Assembly (NCBI GenBank): GCA_945868845.1
Contig: CAMBMS010000009.1
Span: forward strand, 1 to 64,000
Direction: 5' to 3'
Length of the DNA: 64,000 nt
Origin: Asaia bogorensis
GTDB taxonomy: Bacteria; Pseudomonadota; Alphaproteobacteria; Acetobacterales; Acetobacteraceae
Of this stretch, positions 8,766-17,506 are shown piece after piece. Position numbers and translations under genes: made by a program. Positions within the stretch are counted from its first letter, which is position 1, and every line of letters begins with the position of its first letter. Below the pieces are notes generated by a model. That model was not told the DNA's origin. It did not search any database and was given only the letters and a program-made list of their open reading frames with translations.

Positions 8766-11060
8766 CTACATGGCGCGGACGCCGACCTGCCCCACCGATT
8801 TGAGCGTCATCTGGAACAGGATTGTGGTGGCGCCTTTATCGTTGTTGACGGAGGTATAGCGGCGTTGAAAGCGGATATCGAAGATATAACATTCATCTTC
8901 ATAGCCGCCCATGGCGCCGATGGATACCATCTGCCCGGAGGCGAGATCGCGGCGGGCGAGCCCGGCCAGACGATAATTGTCGAAGGACGAGGACATGCCC
9001 AGGCTGATCTCGTTGCGTGGCGTGTAATAGCCACTGGCGGGACCGGGGGGCGGCGGATAGGCATAAAGCTGGTAGGGGTTGTAGGTGGAATAGGTATAGC
9101 CCGCACTCATCCGTAATGCGTTGGTGCCGAGGGAGGCGGTGGTGTCGGCCGTACGGATGTTGAAACTGTCCTTATCCATCCTGTTACGATAGGTCACGTC
9201 CATCCATTTAGTCGGCGCCACCGTGGCGCGTGCCACGATATCGGACACCTTGCCATTCAGGCCGGACCCAGTGGGGAAGACGCTGTCCGTCTCCGTGCGG
9301 TAAGATTGACCGATCAGCCCGTCGAAACTGGTGCCGCCGAGGAACCAGGCCGCGTGCAGTCCGACATTGGCACGCGTGCCGCCTTCCATCCGGTCGATGC
9401 CAGGAAAACGGTTCAGCGCGAAAAGGTTGGTGTCGGAGAATTCTAGGTCGAGGCTATCCTCGTTCGGAACGTTGAAGAAGCGGCCGAAGCCGATCTTCGG
9501 CGCGGTGATGACCTGCGCGATCGGTTCGATTACCTGTGATCCCCAGGCGCCGGCGTCGCGGATGAAGGGCCAGCGGACTTCCAGCGCCAACTGCGGATGC
9601 ACGCGTCCGGTGCTGATTTTGTCACGGCCCAAAAAATTAGGCTGCTGGTGCAGGTCGTTGGCGTCCCAAAGCGCCCCGGTCGTGTTCAGGGTCAGTTTCC
9701 ACAGATCGCCGACGGGGCCGGTGAGGGGACGGTTCCAGTTCATGCTGAAGGCACTCCGACGTGTCTTGGTGCCATCGGTGCGACTGATGTTGAAGGCGTT
9801 CGTGTCTAGGCTGAACCGCCCACCCAGCGGATCGACCGAACCAAAATAGCTGTACTGAACGCGCGGAAACACCAGCGGCAGGCGGCTATTGGTCACAGAG
9901 GTGGAGATCGACTGATAGAGCTTACTGTTCAGTATGAAATAGGCGCCCTGCCCAAAGCCTTCCAGGAAAACCTGGCTCGGCAGCACGCTGACTCCGTTCT
10001 CGGCAAAGCGGCCCAGATTGAAATCACGAATATAGTTCGCCGAGGAGGCGCGGTTGAGATCAAAGCCGATGCGCCAGCTGGGATCGAGATTGAATTGGCC
10101 GCGCGCGAAAATTGTACCTTCGGTTCGGCCATGATATTGATTGATCGAACTGTCGAGACTGATCTCCCCCGCATTAAATCGATGGCGATATTCCAGGCCA
10201 AGCTGCGGTCCTGCCTTGCTCGTCATCATCGGGGTGACGGTCATGTCCGACTGCTCGTTGATCACCCAGTAATAGGGCTGGGCGGCGAAGGCGCCGATAT
10301 GCTTGCTGGAGCCAAGCGATGGGATCAGCAGGCCGGACGAGCGTTTCACCGAAGGGTCGGGGTGCGAGAGGTAAGGGAAGTAACTAACCGGTACTCCCCA
10401 CATTTCCAGCACGCTGTCGTGGTACTCGATGCGTTTGTTCTCGGTATCCTGCACCGCTGATAATGCGCGCAACTGCCAGAGTGGCGGGCGAGTGGGGTCT
10501 TTTTCGCATAGGTCGCAGGTGGAATAGACGACGCGGCTGAGTTCGTTCAGCTTGCCATTGGTGCGGCGCATACCATTGGCAGCAAGTCGGCCATTTTCGG
10601 CCAGCAACGCGCGCATACCGCTCAGTACGCCATCCTTCATGCCCTGACTAAGTTCGGCGTAATCGGCGAAGATGACCTGGCCATCGGGCTCCAGAAGCAC
10701 GACATTGCCACGCGCGGCGGCGACGTTGGTATTGCGGTCAAAGGTGATGCGGTCGGCGCGCAGTATGTGATCGTTCTTCCAGGCTTCCACATGGCCGGTG
10801 GCGGTAACGAGGCCACGTTCACGGTCATACTCTACGCTGTCGGCGATGAAGGTGACCGGCTGTTTGGGATCAAGCGAAGGACGCGCATCGGTGCCGGCGA
10901 CCTGGCTGAGCTGGGCCGTGGCCTGGCGTATCGCGCCGCCAAGCAGAGCCAACGTCGCCAAGACTAGTAATGATGGGACCAGTAGCGCGCGGCACCACGC
11001 TCGCAAGGGGCGACGGCCAAAGAGCCACCCACGTGACGAGGAAAGGAAGCAACGTGGCAT
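8766..11060 (-). CDS. lptD: LPS-assembly protein LptD
   Basis: About 764 residues. LptD is the outer-membrane beta-barrel that inserts lipopolysaccharide with LptE. A signal-anchor/signal peptide lies near residues 20-50 (LLVPSLLVLATLALLGGA, then ATAQL). The LptA-like OstA domain follows (FIADSVEYDRERGLVTATGHVE), then an LptD barrel with many aromatic-ended strands to the C-terminus. Start set at ATG 11060, two bases after the lptG stop; the frame is open further upstream but overlaps lptG. Cysteines CDLCEK near residue 190 may correspond to the disulfides seen in the family. Confidence 0.93.
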   Translation of the reverse strand: MPRCFLSSSRGWLFGRRPLRAWCRALLVPSLLVLATLALLGGAIRQATAQLSQVAGTDARPSLDPKQPVTFIADSVEYDRERGLVTATGHVEAWKNDHILRADRITFDRNTNVAAARGNVVLLEPDGQVIFADYAELSQGMKDGVLSGMRALLAENGRLAANGMRRTNGKLNELSRVVYSTCDLCEKDPTRPPLWQLRALSAVQDTENKRIEYHDSVLEMWGVPVSYFPYLSHPDPSVKRSSGLLIPSLGSSKHIGAFAAQPYYWVINEQSDMTVTPMMTSKAGPQLGLEYRHRFNAGEISLDSSINQYHGRTEGTIFARGQFNLDPSWRIGFDLNRASSANYIRDFNLGRFAENGVSVLPSQVFLEGFGQGAYFILNSKLYQSISTSVTNSRLPLVFPRVQYSYFGSVDPLGGRFSLDTNAFNISRTDGTKTRRSAFSMNWNRPLTGPVGDLWKLTLNTTGALWDANDLHQQPNFLGRDKISTGRVHPQLALEVRWPFIRDAGAWGSQVIEPIAQVITAPKIGFGRFFNVPNEDSLDLEFSDTNLFALNRFPGIDRMEGGTRANVGLHAAWFLGGTSFDGLIGQSYRTETDSVFPTGSGLNGKVSDIVARATVAPTKWMDVTYRNRMDKDSFNIRTADTTASLGTNALRMSAGYTYSTYNPYQLYAYPPPPGPASGYYTPRNEISLGMSSSFDNYRLAGLARRDLASGQMVSIGAMGGYEDECYIFDIRFQRRYTSVNNDKGATTILFQMTLKSVGQVGVRAM

Positions 11061-11062
11061 GC

Positions 11063-12187
11063 CTAACCGTCCTCCACATGCAGCAGTAATGCAACCGACA
11101 ATAGCAATCCAACCGCCGTGGGTACCCAGGCGGCAAGCGGCACTGGCAGGGCGCCGGATTGGCCGAATTCCTCCGCTAGCTTGGAAATCACGAACAGCGC
11201 GAAGCCGGCGGACACGCCACCGCCGATCATCCACACGACGCCGCCCCGCCGCGTCGGGCGCATGGAGAATCCGGCCGCCACTAGCACCATCGTGCCCGCT
11301 AGCAGCGGTAAGGCCAGCAGGGCCTGGAAATGTTGCCGGTGGCGGATGGAGGAAAAGCCTGAGCGGTCCAGCAGGTCGATGAAATCGGGTAACGCCCAGA
11401 AGGACAACGTATTGGGCGAGGCAAAACTATCCTGCACGCGGGAGACGGTGAGGTCGGTGGGGAGACGCAGGGTCTGAGCGGGCTCAGGAGCCCGATTGGG
11501 ATGGATTACGCGGGCATCTTCCAGCAGCCAGAATCCGGGTTGCAGGATGGCCTTCGTAGCCTCGATTCGGCTGAGCAGGTGGTCGGCCTCATCCAGGCGG
11601 AAGACACTTACCTCCCCGGTGGCGAGGATGTGCCCGGTGGTGCGGTGGGTGACTCGCACGCCGCGCGCATACAGGATCGCAACACCGCCTGGGGCGAATT
11701 CGCGATCTGCCTGGCGCAGCCACAGATGCCCGCCGGACAGTGCAAGAGGTCCGCCGCTGGCGCGTAGGAACGTGTTGTCGAGGTGCTCGGCCCGTGCCAG
11801 GAAGGTTGCCGCGAGTGGGTTAACCACGGCGACGGCAAGGCTGCTGAGCAGAAGGGCGCATACCACCGGCCCAGCTAGGAATGCCCAGGCTGAGACCCCT
11901 GCGGCGCGTGCCACGATCAACTCCGATGACCGGGTGAGTCGCCAGAACGCCACAATGCCCCCCAGCAGGATCGCGAAGGGCAGGAGGCGTAGGGCGATGA
12001 AAGGAACGCGTAGGGCGGCGATCTCCGTTACCAGGGAGAACGCCACAGCCGGGCGCGTGGCAGCGCGGCGGAGCAGTTCGATCAAATCGAACAACGAGAC
12101 TAGTCCGGACAATGCCCCCATCATGGCCAGAACCGCCGCCAGGAACTGGCGGGAAACATAGGCGCTGAGGGTAAATGCGATGGTCAT
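11063..12187 (-). CDS. lptG: LPS export ABC transporter permease LptG
   Basis: A 374-residue inner-membrane permease of the LptBFG LPS extractor. It has six predicted transmembrane segments: three N-terminal (VLAMMGALSGLVSLFDL, IALRLLPFAILLGGIVAF, GPVVCALLLSSLAVAV) and three C-terminal (ALLALPLLAGTMVLVAAGF onward). A beta-jellyroll periplasmic domain lies between them. The family motif LTRSSELIVARAAGVSAW is present. It sits between lptF (11 bases upstream) and lptD (2 bases downstream) in one operon. The ATPase gene lptB is not in the window. Confidence 0.92.
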   Translation of the reverse strand: MTIAFTLSAYVSRQFLAAVLAMMGALSGLVSLFDLIELLRRAATRPAVAFSLVTEIAALRVPFIALRLLPFAILLGGIVAFWRLTRSSELIVARAAGVSAWAFLAGPVVCALLLSSLAVAVVNPLAATFLARAEHLDNTFLRASGGPLALSGGHLWLRQADREFAPGGVAILYARGVRVTHRTTGHILATGEVSVFRLDEADHLLSRIEATKAILQPGFWLLEDARVIHPNRAPEPAQTLRLPTDLTVSRVQDSFASPNTLSFWALPDFIDLLDRSGFSSIRHRQHFQALLALPLLAGTMVLVAAGFSMRPTRRGGVVWMIGGGVSAGFALFVISKLAEEFGQSGALPVPLAAWVPTAVGLLLSVALLLHVEDG

Positions 12188-12197
12188 CGCGCGATTA

Positions 12198-13325
12198 TCA
12201 CGACGTGGCCCGCATGGCCGGGGTGACGCCCTTTGTTTTGCGCCCGCGGGGGACGAAAAGCAGCCAAGCGGCCACGAGCCCCGGCGCCACTGCGTGCAAC
12301 CACAATAACGGGATCAAGGCCAGGTTACGCGCGGCGACATTGCCGATCGCCAATCCCGTCGCCAGCAGCGTGACCACCGCGGCGATGGCCAGAACCGGTC
12401 GCACGATGCCTCCAGTGCGATAGAATGTGCCGGTCAGGGACGGTAGCAGGGCGAGCAAAGTGTAGGACAGTGCGGTCAGCGGCGTGGCCAGGCGCTTATG
12501 CCCCTCCACGCGCCAGCGCGGGATATCACGTGCCGAGACGATACCGGGCGGCGGATTCAATAATTCACCCACCGATACCTCCGCGCTGTCGCGGTTGCGT
12601 GCGATTTCGGCGCGGCCCGATTGTGCCAGTTCGACGATGTTTTCGTCGAATTGCAGCATCTTCAGCCGCCCACTCTGACGGTCGATCTCCTGGCGGCTAC
12701 CGTTCCGCAATTGTACGCGCGGCCCGACGGGACCTTCGAGCAACTGGCCCGATTCGGCGAAGATGGTGGCATGGCTGTTTTTCACGCGACGGTCATCGAC
12801 CATGATGCCGCGAAGCGTGCCATCTGGTTCGCGCACGCGGACATAGACAGTGAGATCGTCGGTAATTGGCGTAAAGACACCTTCCTGCAACAGAAACGCG
12901 ACCAGCTGGTTGCGAATTTCCCATTGAAATTCGCGAAACGAGGCCAGCGACGCCGGCACCAGCCAGAGGTTCAGCAGATAGGCAGCGGTCACCGCAATAG
13001 CTGCTACCGCCAGTGCCGGGCGTGCGAGCCCGACGGGTGAGATGCCTGCCGCACGCATCACCGCCAATTCCCGGTCGCCGGCCAGGCGTTGATAGATGAA
13101 CAGAACCACCACGAAGATGGTGATGGGCAGGATCACCGCCACGAAACTGGGCAGCAGCAAGCCGGTGAGCTGGAGAAACACCGCGAAAGAGAGACCGCGA
13201 TTGACCACCAGCTCGACAAATCGCAGTGATTGCGTCAGCCAGATCAGCAGCGCCAGGCCGAGGGTGACGGCTAATAGTGCTAGCGCGATCTCGCGAAAGA
13301 TGTAGCGATCGATGCGGGTGATCAT
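12198..13325 (-). CDS. lptF: LPS export ABC transporter permease LptF
   Basis: A 375-residue partner permease of LptG. The start MITRIDRYIFREI is the family N-terminus and fixes the ATG at 13325. The coupling-helix motif LAGDRELAVMRAAGISPVGLARP is clear. Six membrane segments flank a periplasmic domain from about residue 115 to 250. The C-terminal tail is basic (VPRGRKTKGVTPAM). First gene of the minus-strand lptF-lptG-lptD-surA block. Confidence 0.93.
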   Translation of the reverse strand: MITRIDRYIFREIALALLAVTLGLALLIWLTQSLRFVELVVNRGLSFAVFLQLTGLLLPSFVAVILPITIFVVVLFIYQRLAGDRELAVMRAAGISPVGLARPALAVAAIAVTAAYLLNLWLVPASLASFREFQWEIRNQLVAFLLQEGVFTPITDDLTVYVRVREPDGTLRGIMVDDRRVKNSHATIFAESGQLLEGPVGPRVQLRNGSRQEIDRQSGRLKMLQFDENIVELAQSGRAEIARNRDSAEVSVGELLNPPPGIVSARDIPRWRVEGHKRLATPLTALSYTLLALLPSLTGTFYRTGGIVRPVLAIAAVVTLLATGLAIGNVAARNLALIPLLWLHAVAPGLVAAWLLFVPRGRKTKGVTPAMRATS

Positions 13326-13353
13326 GGGGCGAGAGCCATCTGCGTACCCCGGG

Positions 13354-14214
13354 CTAGAGCGGCATCGTGCCGCGCAGGCAGGTGCGGTGCAGGACGCGGA
13401 CATGCGCACTGGGATCGAAATTCCGGTCTACGCGATGCAGTAGGCAGCGATTGTCCCACATCAGCAGATCGCCTGCGCGCCATGTGTGGCGATAGACAAA
13501 TTTTTCCTGCGTGGCATGCGCTTCCAGCGCGACGAGGCGGGCGCGGCCAATGTCCATCGGCTGACCTTCGAAATGCGAGGCATGCTCGCCCATGAACAGG
13601 CATTTGCGTCCGCTATCGGGATGGACGCGCACCAACGGATGCGACATGGGCGGGGCGTCAGCGATTTCCTCCGCCGTCGCCTGCCTACCGGATTTGGCGA
13701 GAGAGAGTTCCCAGCTATGAATAACGCGGATTTTTTCCAGCTCGGCTTTTTCGCCGTCCGCCAGCGTTTCGTAGGACGCGTACATGTCGGCGAAGCAGGT
13801 ATCTCCGCCCAGCGGCGGCATGATCACCGCGTGCAGGATAGTTGCCATCGAGGGTTCGGGCCGAAAGGACTTGTCCGAATGCCAGAGCTGGTTGGCGAGC
13901 CGCCCGGATGGCTTGCCGTCCGGGCCGAGATTGGTCACGACATTCAGTAGCGGGTGGGTGACCCCGCGATTGCGGATCGTATGACGTTCCAGGGTGCCAA
14001 ATTGCTCGCTGAACTCCATCTGCTGTTCGCCGCTGAGCGACTGGTCGCGGAACGCCAGAACCTGATAACGCACAAACGCATCCAGGATTGTTTGACGCAT
14101 CGTCGCATCGAGCGGCCGGCAAAGATCAAGACCGATCACTTCGGCGGCAAATGTGGGTGACAATGGCCGGATGACCAGTTCGGTGTTGATCAGCGCGGTC
14201 AAGTCAGCGGACAT
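13354..14214 (-). CDS. TauD/TfdA-family alpha-ketoglutarate dioxygenase
   Basis: A 286-residue Fe(II)/2-oxoglutarate dioxygenase. The facial triad is visible as H112 and D114 in QLWHSDKSF and H260 in LLHRVDR; the LHRTCLRGT tail supplies the 2-oxoglutarate arginine. Sequence such as VLAFRDQSLSGEQQMEFSEQFG is typical of the TfdA branch. Start at ATG 14214, with AGGAT about nine bases upstream; an in-frame extension to 14436 lacks family character. It ends 28 bases before lptF but is probably independent. Substrate unknown: TfdA relatives cleave aryloxyacetates, TauD cleaves taurine. Confidence 0.88.
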   Translation of the reverse strand: MSADLTALINTELVIRPLSPTFAAEVIGLDLCRPLDATMRQTILDAFVRYQVLAFRDQSLSGEQQMEFSEQFGTLERHTIRNRGVTHPLLNVVTNLGPDGKPSGRLANQLWHSDKSFRPEPSMATILHAVIMPPLGGDTCFADMYASYETLADGEKAELEKIRVIHSWELSLAKSGRQATAEEIADAPPMSHPLVRVHPDSGRKCLFMGEHASHFEGQPMDIGRARLVALEAHATQEKFVYRHTWRAGDLLMWDNRCLLHRVDRNFDPSAHVRVLHRTCLRGTMPL

Positions 14215-14456
14215 TGCGTGGCATCCTAAGAACAGGACTTTAGGGTAGGGGATTGTTGCATGCATGGGAACCTCGTCGCCATCGTTTCCAGGCCCCAAAA
14301 CACCCTCCAGCTGGCGCAGGGGCCAGTACGTTCCGGGTGGTCTGGCTCTGCGCGAGGTTTCCGGCGCGCGGCGCCGACCTGAAGTGGCAGATCGAGAATG
14401 AAGGGGGGCACGAATATCCCCATCAACCCGCGGCACTGATCTCCAGGGCGGATCAT

Positions 14457-15893
14457 TTATGGCAGAACGCGTCCGGGATTGAGAACCCCACGAGGGTCCA
14501 ATGCCTGCTTGATCCGCTGCATCACCGCCAGTTCCGCGCCGCCGCGCCAGTCGGGCATCATGTAGGGTTTGAGCCGACCGATGCCGTGCTCGGCGGAGAA
14601 GCTACCTTCGTAAGCACGCACCACCTCGTTCACGCAGTCCATGATGGCGTGATCCTGCGCCAGGAACCAATCGGGGTCGGCACCCACGGGCTGCTCGAGG
14701 TTAAAATGGATATTGCCATCGCCCATGTGCCCGAACGGAACCGCGCGGATGCCGGGTATTAACTTTTCACAGGCCTCCGTCGCGCGGGCGATAAAGGCCG
14801 GCACCTTGGAAACCGGCACCGAAATGTCGTTTTTAACTGACGCACCCTCGCGCTTCTGTGCCTCGGTATGTTCCTCTCGCAAGCGCCAGATGGCGGCGCG
14901 CTGGGATTCCGATTCTGCGATGGCCGCGTCCAGCACGCTGCCGGCCGCGAGTGCGCCTTCCAGCACGGTTTCTAGCAGCACGCGTAACCCAGCGTCAGGA
15001 CGGGACGTGGCCAGTTCCACCAACACATAGAACGGCGCCTGGGTTGCAATGGGCAGCACCGCGCCGGTGATATGGCGGAGGACAAATTCGGTGCCCAGAC
15101 CGGACATCAGCTCGAACGCCTGGATCGCTGCCGGATCATGCGCTTGGAAGCGGGCGAACAGATCAAGCGCCGCTGCCACGCTCGGCACCGCGCAATAGGC
15201 CACGGCAAGCTCGCGCGGTTTCGACACTAGCTTCAGCACAGCGGCGGTGATCACCCCCAACGTGCCCTCCGAGCCCACGAATAATTGACGCAGGCAATAA
15301 CCGGTATTGTCCTTGCGCAGTCGGCGTAGCCCGTTCCAGATCGTGCCGTCCGCCAGCACCACTTCCAGACCGAGCACGAGATCGCGCGCATTGCCATAGC
15401 GGACCGTGTTGTTACCGCCCGCGTTGGTCGCCAGCACGCCTCCGATCTGCGCCGTACCTTCGGATGAAATCGACAACGGCAGCATACAGCCGGCTTCCAG
15501 CGCCGCGTTCTGCGCCGCTTTCAGGGTGACGCCGGCCTCGACCGTCATGGTCATGTCCAGCGAGTCGATGTCGCGCACACGGTTCATGCGCGAAAGCGAT
15601 AAAATAAGTTCGGAGCCATCCTCCAGCGGACTGGCGCCGCCCACCATCGAAGTATTTCCGCCTTGCGGCACCAGGGGCACGCAAACGCCGGCGGCGAGTT
15701 TTACCACCGCCGCGAGTTCGGCCGTATTGGCCGGGCGGATCACCGCCGCCGTATGCCCCGTGTAGAGTTTTCGCCAGTCCTGCGCATAGGCAGCGGTATC
15801 GACGGCATCCGTCAGCAGCCCGCGATCGCCAACGATGGCGCGGATAGCGGGCAGCAGGGCCAGGGCTTGTGATTCAATGACAGTGTCGGGCAT
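14457..15893 (-). CDS. FAD-linked oxidase, GlcD/D-2-hydroxyacid dehydrogenase type
   Basis: A 478-residue FAD-binding oxidoreductase of the PCMH/GlcD fold that oxidises D-2-hydroxy acids such as D-lactate or D-2-hydroxyglutarate. The FAD pocket motif VPQGGNTSMVGGASP lies near residues 94-108, followed by NAGGNNTVRYGNARDLVLG and LFVGSEGTLGVIT. The C-terminal cap has GHMGDGNIHFNL and the closing SAEHGIGRLK. Length fits single-subunit enzymes. It lies on the same strand as the TfdA-type dioxygenase, so the two may be co-expressed (243-base gap). Confidence 0.9.
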   Translation of the reverse strand: MPDTVIESQALALLPAIRAIVGDRGLLTDAVDTAAYAQDWRKLYTGHTAAVIRPANTAELAAVVKLAAGVCVPLVPQGGNTSMVGGASPLEDGSELILSLSRMNRVRDIDSLDMTMTVEAGVTLKAAQNAALEAGCMLPLSISSEGTAQIGGVLATNAGGNNTVRYGNARDLVLGLEVVLADGTIWNGLRRLRKDNTGYCLRQLFVGSEGTLGVITAAVLKLVSKPRELAVAYCAVPSVAAALDLFARFQAHDPAAIQAFELMSGLGTEFVLRHITGAVLPIATQAPFYVLVELATSRPDAGLRVLLETVLEGALAAGSVLDAAIAESESQRAAIWRLREEHTEAQKREGASVKNDISVPVSKVPAFIARATEACEKLIPGIRAVPFGHMGDGNIHFNLEQPVGADPDWFLAQDHAIMDCVNEVVRAYEGSFSAEHGIGRLKPYMMPDWRGGAELAVMQRIKQALDPRGVLNPGRVLP

Positions 15894-15960
15894 GCGAATA
15901 TCTCCTCGCTAATCACAATTTAGGCGAGCGGGCGGGCGGTCCCAGCCGCCACGCACAGGA

Positions 15961-16418
15961 TTATCCAGGTGTGGTCCGAGGCTGGTCGATCAATTTCTCT
16001 TCCGGATCATGGATTAGCTGGATCAGTTGGAGGATTTCCTTCTTCCGCATCAGATCGACCCTCTGCTGCAGCGGTTGGACCTATCGCTCCGCTTTCAGGT
16101 TGATGTTGTAGTCGCTGTGCACTTTGGCGTGATCGATCGCGCCCTGGCAATTCTGGCTCGTCATGATGAAAGGGTAGGGATCCCATTGCCGAACATAGGC
16201 CTTACGTTCAGCACCATCCAGGCAAGCAGGATGCAATCTTGGATGATGATGAAGCGCAAGGAGCCGACCGTGGCCGTGATCGTGGGCGAAATATGCTGCC
16301 CCAGGTTCAACGTGGGCACGCGGCTTGCCGAATTCTGGTGGCGCGTATGACGGAGCGCATGTCGCTGGTTCAACTCACCTTCGCGCAGACGGGGGGAAAG
16401 ATTGTTGAAGCTGTTCAT
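15961..16418 (-). pseudogene. Decayed DUF1003 membrane protein gene
   Basis: Reading the minus strand from ATG 16418 gives a DUF1003-like start with the first membrane segment (VGSLRFIIIQDCILLAWMVLNV). The frame is then lost. The family motif WDPYPFI continues in another frame and runs straight into MTSQNCQGAIDHAKVHSDY and NINLKAER, which skips the second membrane helix. A stop codon follows, after which RVDLMRKKEILQLI still reads in frame. At least one frameshift, one internal deletion and one stop, so this is a clear relic. Confidence 0.65.
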
Positions 16419-16436
16419 AGCGATGTCTCCTCCCGA

Positions 16437-17414
16437 TCAGGCGCGCGGCGCGGCGGCACGGCGCAGGCGGTCGTTGATGGCAAGGCCGAGCCCATGCGTC
16501 GGTATCTCCATGGTGGCGATGCCCACCAGTCCACGCGCACTTCCCTCCGCGTCCAGCCAGCGGAGCCCGGCGAATAGCCGTGCCGCCGCTTGCGTCAGGT
16601 CTTCGTTGCGACTGAGTTCGAACACCAGCCCGGCGTTGGGTAAAGGCGGGCCGAATGCCAGCAAGGCCTCATTGGCAGCAACACTGGTCGCAGCCAGCCG
16701 TACGGGCAAATCGGGGGCATAATGCGATGCCAGCATACCGGGGGAGCGCAGGGGGCTGCCCAGCTGCCGAGCGTCGTGGGTCTCTGGCACGACCGGCCCA
16801 ATCACTGTTTCTAGCACCTCCAGCGTGATGCCGCCGGCGCGCAATAACTGGGGGCCTTCGCTGCTCAGGTCGAGAACGGTGGATTCCACGCCTACCGCGC
16901 ATGGGCCGGAATCCAGCACAGCGGCGATGCGGTTGGACAATTCGCTGAGCACATGCGCCGCGCTGGTCGGGCTGATCTGGCCTGAGCGGTTGGCGGAGGG
17001 TGCGGCGATTGGGCAGCCTAGGGCGCGCAGCAGCGCCTGCGCGGTGGCATGGGCAGGCACGCGCACGGCCAGTGTATCGCCGCCGGCGCTAGCCAGCAGC
17101 GCCACCGGGCAGTTTTCCGCACGCGGTAGCACCAGGGTCAGCGGTCCTGGCCAAAACCGCTCCGCCAGCTGCCACGCCGCGTCATTGGCTCGCACATGGG
17201 CCAGCGCGCTGGCCGCATCTGCATAATGCGCGATGAGCGGGTTGAAACGCGGTCGGCCCTTGGCGGCGTAGATCCCCGCCACGGCGCGTTCATTCGTCGC
17301 ATCGGCGCCCAGTCCGTATACGGTTTCCGTGCCGAACGCGACCAGTTCGCCGGCGCGAAGCAGGGCGGCGGCACGAGCGATGCCGGCTGCATCGGGCGGG
17401 AGCGTCTCGGTCAT
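16437..17414 (-). CDS. Threonylcarbamoyl-AMP synthase (TsaC/Sua5)
   Basis: A 325-residue L-threonylcarbamoyladenylate synthase, first step of t6A37 tRNA modification. The YrdC/SUA5 domain (residues ~5-200) shows ELVAFGTETVYGLGADA, KGRPRFNPLIAH, FWPGPLTLVLP and PIAAPSANRSGQISPT. A C-terminal Sua5 domain follows (GSPLRSPGMLASHYAPDLP), making this the longer Sua5-type rather than the short TsaC. ATG at 17414; the open frame extends six codons upstream without conservation. Divergent from pepA. Confidence 0.94.
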   Translation of the reverse strand: MTETLPPDAAGIARAAALLRAGELVAFGTETVYGLGADATNERAVAGIYAAKGRPRFNPLIAHYADAASALAHVRANDAAWQLAERFWPGPLTLVLPRAENCPVALLASAGGDTLAVRVPAHATAQALLRALGCPIAAPSANRSGQISPTSAAHVLSELSNRIAAVLDSGPCAVGVESTVLDLSSEGPQLLRAGGITLEVLETVIGPVVPETHDARQLGSPLRSPGMLASHYAPDLPVRLAATSVAANEALLAFGPPLPNAGLVFELSRNEDLTQAAARLFAGLRWLDAEGSARGLVGIATMEIPTHGLGLAINDRLRRAAAPRA

Positions 17415-17506
17415 GCGTCGCTGATAGACCACGCTTCCCGGCGTGGCAAAGCGGCGAGGTATTGCTACAATGGGATCTACACAAATCAGCCATGGAGCTT
17501 CGCCGC

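Noticed and set aside
7722-9116. 464-codon plus-strand open frame across surA and lptD
   Set aside because: Runs antisense to two well-identified genes and across their junction; Arg/Ser-rich shadow of GC-rich coding DNA.
11496-12161. 221-codon plus-strand frame opposite lptG
   Set aside because: Antisense shadow, dominated by Arg, Ala and Thr, with no recognisable motif.
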